DNA of 11,036 bases from Bacillota bacterium (GTDB lineage: Bacteria > Bacillota > Clostridia > Lachnospirales > Anaerotignaceae), in the NCBI GenBank assembly GCA_023413275.1, contig JAEZPX010000252.1, positions 1 to 11,036 on the forward strand, written 5' to 3'. Below, piece by piece: positions 6,918 to 11,036 of this stretch. The translations under genes and the position numbers were made by a program. The notes under the pieces were generated by a model. That model saw nothing but the letters and a program-made list of their open reading frames with translations. It did not search any database and was not told the origin of the DNA. The first letter of the stretch is position 1; the number at the start of each line of letters is the position of its first letter.

Positions 6918-9080
6918 ATGTTTAGAACTTATACCATGGATTTAGCAGGCAGAACCCTGACGGCTGAAATTGGCAGAGTTGCAGAACAGGCCAATGGCGC
7001 AGTTATTTTGCGCTATGGTGAAACCACAGTTTTGGTAACCGCTACTGCATCTCAAAAGCCCAGAGAAGGAATCGACTTTTTCCCTCTGAGCATTGACTAC
7101 GAAGAAAGACTTTATTCCGTAGGTAAAATTCCCGGGGGCTTTATTAAAAGAGAAGGCAGACCCTCTGAGAAGGCTGTTTTAACCTCCAGATGTATCGATA
7201 GACCATTAAGACCTTTATTCCCCAAGGATTACAGAAATGATGTTGCCATTGTTGCGACAGTTATGTCTGTTGATCAGGATTGTTCACCTGAGGTTATTGC
7301 CATGATTGGTGCTTCTTTGGCGTTGAATATTTCTGATATTCCTTTCACCGATCCTGTTTCTTCCGTTAGCATTGGCTATTGCGATGGTCAGTTGGTTGTA
7401 AACCCTACGGCAGAGCAAAGAGAAACCTCCAGATTATCCTTAACTGTTTCCTCCAAAGAGGACAAGGTTATGATGATTGAAGCCGGAGCAGATGAAATTC
7501 CTGACGAATTGATGATGGAAGCCATCCATTTGGCTTTTGACACAAACCTTGAGGTTGTAAAATTCATTAAAGATATCGTAGAAAAAGAAGGCAAAGAAAA
7601 AGCGCCTTATGAAGAGCATGTCATCAATCAGGAAGCTTATGACTTGGTTACAAGCTATATTACAGATGCAAGAATGGAAGATGCTGTTTTTGCTGAATTG
7701 AAGCAAGACAGAGATGCAAAGCTTAAAGTCATTACGGAAGAAGTAACAGAAGCTTTGACAGAAAAATTAACTGGGATTTATGGTGAAGACGCAAAAATCG
7801 GTGAATTGTTGGGCGAAATTATCTATAAATTCGAGAAGATGACCGTTAGACGTATGATTTTGAGAGACCACAAGCGTCCTGACGGTCGTGGCATTGAAGA
7901 GATTAGAAAGCTTTCCGCTGAAATTGATGTGTTGCCCCGTGTTCATGGTTCTGCATTGTTCTCTAGAGGACAGACACAGTGCTTGACAGTAACCACATTG
8001 GGCATGATTAGTGAAGGTCAGCGTTTGGATGGTTTAGATACCAATGAAACAGGCAAGCGTTATATCCATCATTATAACTTCCCCGGCTATTCTGTAGGTG
8101 AAGCAAAAACTTCCAGAGGACCCGGTAGACGTGAAATTGGCCACGGCGCATTGGGTGAAAGAGCTTTGTTGCCTGTTATTCCCAGTGAAGAGGAATTCCC
8201 TTATGCAATCCGTTTGGTTTCCGATATTTTAAGCTCCAACGGCTCTACTTCTCAGGCAAGTATTTGTGGTTCCACATTGTCCCTGATGGCGGCAGGTGTA
8301 CCCATTAAGCGTCCCGTTGCAGGTATTTCTGTAGGCTTGGTAACAGGTGATACAGAAGATGATTTTGTTGAAATTACTGATATTCAAGGCGTTGAGGACT
8401 TCTTTGGCGATATGGACTTTAAGGTTGCCGGAACCAGCGTTGGTATTACGGCTATCCAGATGGATATGAAAATTAAAGGTTTGACTTTTGCTATGATTGA
8501 GCAGGCATTTGCTCAGACAGGAAGAGCAAGAGAATATATTTTAAACGAAGTTATGCTGAAGGCAATTTCTGAATCCAGAAAAGAACTTTCTCCTCATGCA
8601 CCAAAGATTGCTTCTATGCAGATTGACGTTGAGAAAATTGCAGAGGTAATTGGTACAAGAGGTAAAGTAATCAAAAAGATTATTGAGGAAACAGGCTGTG
8701 CAATTGATACTGAGGATGACGGCACAATCTTCATCAAGGGTATTAATGCTGCAGATATTCAGCGTGCTATTGATATGATTAATGCCATTGTAAAAGATCC
8801 TATTCCAGGCACAATTTACACCGGAGCAATCACAAGATTGATGGCTTTTGGCGCATTCTTTGAAATTGCACCGGGAAAAGAAGGCTTGGTTCATATCTCC
8901 AAAATTTCCAACAAACGTGTGGAAAAAGTTGAGGATGTATTGGCAGTGGGTGACATTGTTAGCGCGAAGCTGATGGAAATTGACAAGCAGGGCAGATTGA
9001 ATTTCTCCATGAAAGATGCTCTACCTCAGGAAGAAAAGCCTAAGGAAGAAAAGCCTAAGGAAGAAAAACATAGTCATTAA
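6918..9080 (+). CDS. pnp: Polyribonucleotide nucleotidyltransferase (PNPase)
   Basis: PNPase is a cytoplasmic trimeric 3'-5' exoribonuclease that uses phosphate to release nucleoside diphosphates and can add 3' tails in reverse. The 720 residues show the full architecture. RNase PH domain 1 (about 10-145) has EGIDFFPLSIDYEERLYSVGKIPGGF in its middle. A helical linker follows, then RNase PH domain 2 (about 325-550) with SRGPGRREIGHG (399-410), the phosphate-binding GSTSQ (442-446) and the metal-binding FFGDMDFKVAGT (495-506). The KH domain has GTRGK (579-583), and the S1 domain spans about 630-700 with FGAFFEI and GLVHISKIS. The tail is a short acidic/Lys repeat. The ATG at 6918 (MFRTYTMDLAGR) is set by AAGGAG at 6904-6909 and the family N-terminus; an upstream in-frame ATG at 6792 is rejected. 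Position after rpsO is the classical order. Confidence 0.98.
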   Translation: MFRTYTMDLAGRTLTAEIGRVAEQANGAVILRYGETTVLVTATASQKPREGIDFFPLSIDYEERLYSVGKIPGGFIKREGRPSEKAVLTSRCIDRPLRPLFPKDYRNDVAIVATVMSVDQDCSPEVIAMIGASLALNISDIPFTDPVSSVSIGYCDGQLVVNPTAEQRETSRLSLTVSSKEDKVMMIEAGADEIPDELMMEAIHLAFDTNLEVVKFIKDIVEKEGKEKAPYEEHVINQEAYDLVTSYITDARMEDAVFAELKQDRDAKLKVITEEVTEALTEKLTGIYGEDAKIGELLGEIIYKFEKMTVRRMILRDHKRPDGRGIEEIRKLSAEIDVLPRVHGSALFSRGQTQCLTVTTLGMISEGQRLDGLDTNETGKRYIHHYNFPGYSVGEAKTSRGPGRREIGHGALGERALLPVIPSEEEFPYAIRLVSDILSSNGSTSQASICGSTLSLMAAGVPIKRPVAGISVGLVTGDTEDDFVEITDIQGVEDFFGDMDFKVAGTSVGITAIQMDMKIKGLTFAMIEQAFAQTGRAREYILNEVMLKAISESRKELSPHAPKIASMQIDVEKIAEVIGTRGKVIKKIIEETGCAIDTEDDGTIFIKGINAADIQRAIDMINAIVKDPIPGTIYTGAITRLMAFGAFFEIAPGKEGLVHISKISNKRVEKVEDVLAVGDIVSAKLMEIDKQGRLNFSMKDALPQEEKPKEEKPKEEKHSH
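9030..9067 (+). repeat. 15-bp repeat in the pnp 3' end (EEKPK units)
   Basis: Two exact 15-bp copies (9030-9044 and 9045-9059) and a partial third (9060-9067) encode EEKPK-EEKPK-EEK before the final HSH. The copies are identical at the nucleotide level, suggesting recent slippage. The unit lies after the S1 domain, in the variable tail of PNPase. Confidence 0.85.
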
Positions 9081-9100
9081 GCATAATATCTAACAGATAG

Positions 9101-9143
9101 GAGGCTGTGAAAAGGAAGGTTTTCCTGCACAGTCTCTTTCTTT
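9101..9143 (+). terminator. Intrinsic terminator after pnp
   Basis: GAGGCTGTG (9101-9109) pairs with CACAGTCTC (9128-9136) through 9 bp including one G-U. An inner stem AGGAA (9113-9117)/TTCCT (9122-9126) closes on a GGTT loop. TTTCTTT follows at 9137-9143. It starts 20 nt after the pnp stop. The 5' arm contains an AGGAGG (9099-9104) that mimics a ribosome-binding site. Confidence 0.72.
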
Positions 9144-9211
9144 ATGAAAGCATAAAAAATATAGTTTGGAACATGATAAAAGAAATTAGCGTTTTGCATG
9201 GGAGAGATTAT

Positions 9212-10483
9212 ATGGTTATTATTAAAAAATTACAAAACGGGATTTCTGTTGCTTTAGAAGAAATTGCCTATGTACGAAGCATTTCATTTGGCATTTGGGT
9301 AAAAAATGGTTCCAGAAATGAGAGGCCTGAGGAAAACGGTGTATCTCATTTTATCGAGCATATGATGTTTAAAGGAACAGAAAACAGAAGTGCAAAGGAA
9401 ATTGCACAGGCCATGGATGCTTTAGGTGGACAGATTAATGCTTATACCACAAAAGAATACACCTGCTATCATACCCGTGTATTAGACGAGCATTTTACCA
9501 CAGCATTAGAGGTTATGAGTGATATGCTTTTGCAATCTTTATTTGCCCAAAAAGATGTAGAAAAAGAGCGTAACGTTATTATTGAGGAAATCAATATGTA
9601 TGAAGATGCACCGGAGGAATTGGTGCATGATGCTTTACAAGATAGCATTTGGCGGGGAAGTTCTTTGGGAATGCCTATTTTGGGAACTACAGAGACAATT
9701 TCATCATTTACCTCGGAGAGCATTCGTGATTATTATGAGAGAAATTATCAGCCGGAAAATATTGTACTATCCATTGCAGGAAATTTTAAAATTGACGAAG
9801 TGATGGAGGAGCTGAATAAAGCCCTTGGTTCTTGGGAGAGAAAACAGCCGTTTGTTCAATATGACTCCAAAGCAGAGTATCAAATATCCCATGTAGTAAG
9901 GGAGAAGGACGTGGAGCAGGTGCATAGCTGTGTCGCCTTTCCCAGCGTGGAGAGAGACCATCCTATGAAGTATGCCCTTGGTGTATTTAATACCATTTTT
10001 GGCGGTGGAATGAGTTCTAGATTATTTCAGAAGATACGGGAAGAAAATGGCTTAACCTATTCCATTTACAGTTACACAACGGCATTTTCCGATACAGGAT
10101 TATTTTCGGTTTGCGGTGGTATGAATCCAAACCAATTGGAGCGGGTGTATGACCTTATCTTGCAGGAAATTGAAGATGTAAAAAAGAAAGAATTGCCACA
10201 AACACTCATTGATGTGACCAAGGAACAGTTGATTAGCAACTATATCATTGGTACGGAAAGTACGTTAAATAGGATGACAGCATCAGGATCTGCCTTGCTT
10301 TTGCGTGGCGTGGTTCAGGATTCTGAAGAGGTCATTGGGAAGCTTAGTGAAGTAACAGCCCATGATATTTTGCAGGTTACAAATATGATTTTTGATACAG
10401 AAAAAGTGAGTTGGAGTGCAGTGGGAAATGTAAAAGGGAAAGATATTGACAAAATAGGAAAAAAAGTTTTTCATAAATCATAG
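9212..10483 (+). CDS. M16-family zinc metallopeptidase (MlpA/YmxG type)
   Basis: This is a predicted cytoplasmic zinc protease of the processing-peptidase/insulinase family, 423 residues long, a normal single-chain length. The inverted zinc motif HFIEH is at 46-50, with the third ligand likely one of the Glu pair at 125-126 (VIIEEINMYEDAPEE), about 75 residues on. The C-terminal half carries the Gly-rich FGGGMSSRLFQKIREENGLTYSIYSY segment with the Arg/Tyr pair typical of the family. The frame is open from a GTG at 9107, but that codon lies inside the pnp terminator and the added residues match nothing. ATG 9212 has GGGAG (9200-9204) with a 7-nt spacer. No signal peptide is seen. Bacillus carries mlpA/ymxG near pnp, which supports orthology. 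The physiological substrate is unknown; no partner subunit is encoded nearby. Confidence 0.92.
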   Translation: MVIIKKLQNGISVALEEIAYVRSISFGIWVKNGSRNERPEENGVSHFIEHMMFKGTENRSAKEIAQAMDALGGQINAYTTKEYTCYHTRVLDEHFTTALEVMSDMLLQSLFAQKDVEKERNVIIEEINMYEDAPEELVHDALQDSIWRGSSLGMPILGTTETISSFTSESIRDYYERNYQPENIVLSIAGNFKIDEVMEELNKALGSWERKQPFVQYDSKAEYQISHVVREKDVEQVHSCVAFPSVERDHPMKYALGVFNTIFGGGMSSRLFQKIREENGLTYSIYSYTTAFSDTGLFSVCGGMNPNQLERVYDLILQEIEDVKKKELPQTLIDVTKEQLISNYIIGTESTLNRMTASGSALLLRGVVQDSEEVIGKLSEVTAHDILQVTNMIFDTEKVSWSAVGNVKGKDIDKIGKKVFHKS

Positions 10484-10498
10484 AATCCTAGGGATAAT

Positions 10499-10529
10499 AA
10501 GGATACGGTATCATTCCGTAATTCTTTTT
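10499..10529 (+). terminator. Probable intrinsic terminator after the M16 peptidase gene
   Basis: TACGG (10504-10508) pairs with CCGTA (10516-10520) around a 7-nt loop. With A10521 bulged, AAGGA (10499-10503) pairs with TTCTT (10522-10526) through one G-U. TTT (10527-10529) follows. The outer stem uses part of the T-run, so the terminator is moderate; it ends just before the Shine-Dalgarno site of the next gene. Confidence 0.5.
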
Positions 10530-10543
10530 ATAGGAGGTCTTTT

Positions 10544-10771
10544 ATGAAAACTGCAAATGCAATCGCATTAACACTGGTGATTATCGGTGCGTTAAACTGG
10601 GGATTAATTGGCTTTTTCGGCTATGATGTTGTAACCAGCATCTTTGGCGGAAACATGTTCTGGATCTCCAGAGTGATTTTTGGTCTGGTAGGCTTGGCAG
10701 GGCTTTGGTCATTATCTTTCTACAATTCCCTTGTACAAGAAAACCCTACCGTTCGTATTGCAAGACATTAA
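10544..10771 (+). CDS. DUF378 small membrane protein
   Basis: The product is a 75-residue membrane protein of the DUF378 (YuzA-like) family, with no established function. Two hydrophobic segments are clear, at about residues 6-25 and 39-60. The first carries the family signature IGALNWGLIGFFGYDVV, and the turn between the helices is Gly-rich (FGGNMFW). The C-terminus is short and basic (RIARH). ATG 10544 has AGGAGG (10532-10537) with a 6-nt spacer, one of the strongest ribosome-binding sites in the window, suggesting high translation. The gene is bracketed by hairpins at 10499-10529 and 10780-10800, so it may be its own unit, though I see no clear promoter. Family membership is from the signature; role is unknown. 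Confidence 0.88.
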   Translation: MKTANAIALTLVIIGALNWGLIGFFGYDVVTSIFGGNMFWISRVIFGLVGLAGLWSLSFYNSLVQENPTVRIARH

Positions 10772-10779
10772 TCAAAATT

Positions 10780-10800
10780 GCAGCGGGAAACCGCTGCTTT
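10780..10800 (+). terminator. GNRA-capped hairpin, probable terminator after the DUF378 gene
   Basis: GCAGCGG (10780-10786) and CCGCTGC (10791-10797) form a perfect 7-bp G/C-rich stem closed by a GAAA tetraloop, 8 nt after the stop codon. Only TTT follows before ACAT, so the T-tract is short. The hairpin could terminate weakly, protect the mRNA 3' end, or both. It precedes dapF by 24 nt. Confidence 0.55.
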
Positions 10801-10821
10801 ACATAGAACAGGGGGAGCAAA

Positions 10822-11036
10822 ATGCGTTTTACAAAAATGGAAGGCTGCGGAAACGATTATATTTATATCAACTGTTTTGAAGAAGCGGTGGATCAGCCTG
10901 AAAAGTTAGCCATTGCCATGAGCGAGAGGCATTTTGGCGTTGGCGCCGACGGCTTAGTATTGATTATGCCATCGGAGAAGGCAGATTTTCGCATGCGCAT
11001 GTTTAATCTGGATGGCTCAGAAGGAGAAATGTGTGG
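10822..11036 (+). CDS. dapF: Diaminopimelate epimerase, 3'-truncated by the window edge
   Basis: DapF interconverts LL- and meso-diaminopimelate, the last step before lysine and the source of meso-DAP for peptidoglycan. Only 71 codons and two bases are visible. They include the signature MRFTKMEGCGNDYIYINCF with its Gly-Asn-Asp substrate loop (residues 10-12), RHFGVGADGLVLI (36-48), and FRMRMFNLDGSEGEMC, ending on Cys71, the first catalytic cysteine in the family's MCGN motif; the window stops inside the following Gly codon. ATG 10822 has GGGGAG (10812-10817) with a slightly short 4-nt spacer and matches the family N-terminus. It lies 50 nt after the DUF378 stop, separated by a hairpin, so linkage to upstream genes is uncertain. 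The second catalytic cysteine lies outside the window. Confidence 0.95.
   Translation, partial: MRFTKMEGCGNDYIYINCFEEAVDQPEKLAIAMSERHFGVGADGLVLIMPSEKADFRMRMFNLDGSEGEMC

Noticed and set aside
10446..10498. Promoter for the DUF378 gene from a perfect TTGACA at 10446-10451 or GATAAT at 10493-10498
   Set aside because: TTGACA has no acceptable -10 at 16-18 nt, and GATAAT has no acceptable -35. The two are 41 nt apart, and TTGACA is inside the M16 coding region.

Overview
The window is a stretch of core chromosome from a low-to-moderate G+C Gram-positive anaerobe, most likely a member of the Clostridia (Lachnospirales-like). Three things suggest this. The gene order infB-rbfA-nrnA-truB-ribF-(transporter)-rpsO-pnp-M16 peptidase is the Firmicutes translation/RNA-processing cluster. 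The Shine-Dalgarno sites are strong (AAGGAG, AGGAGG, GGGGAG). The start of dapF resembles clostridial versions. The taxonomic call is inference from layout and protein style, not from a database search. All genes lie on the + strand and no mobile element, CRISPR array, rRNA or tRNA was seen.

Region 1 (2-5416) is a tightly packed run of translation and RNA genes. It starts with infB (IF2), whose 5' end lies outside the window and whose visible N-terminus is a tract of seven 9-residue repeats. It continues with rbfA (30S maturation), an overlapping DHH/DHHA1 phosphoesterase of the NrnA type, truB (tRNA Psi55 synthase, TTG start) and ribF (FAD synthesis). Gaps are -17 to +12 nt with no visible terminators, so the genes look co-transcribed and in part translationally coupled. 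Region 2 (5435-6334) is an EamA/DMT permease just behind ribF, in a place where many relatives go straight from ribF to rpsO.

Region 3 (6335-9143) opens with a near-consensus promoter (TTGCAA-17-TAAAAT with an extended -10) and a structured leader that looks like an S15 autoregulatory element. Then come rpsO, an intrinsic terminator, an approximately 125-nt pnp leader, pnp (PNPase) and a second hairpin terminator. Region 4 (9212-11036) holds an M16 zinc protease (MlpA/YmxG type), a hairpin, a 75-residue DUF378 membrane protein, another hairpin, and the first 71 codons of dapF, cut by the window end.

The cluster joins translation initiation (IF2), ribosome assembly (RbfA, S15), tRNA modification (TruB), RNA turnover (PNPase, with NrnA finishing the short oligonucleotides), flavin cofactor synthesis and lysine/peptidoglycan precursor synthesis (DapF). 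I did not find a convincing undescribed system. The points most worth a second look are the repeat-built IF2 N-terminus, the rpsO leader fold, and the permease next to ribF. Several apparent upstream start codons run into leaders or terminators, and I have moved those starts.
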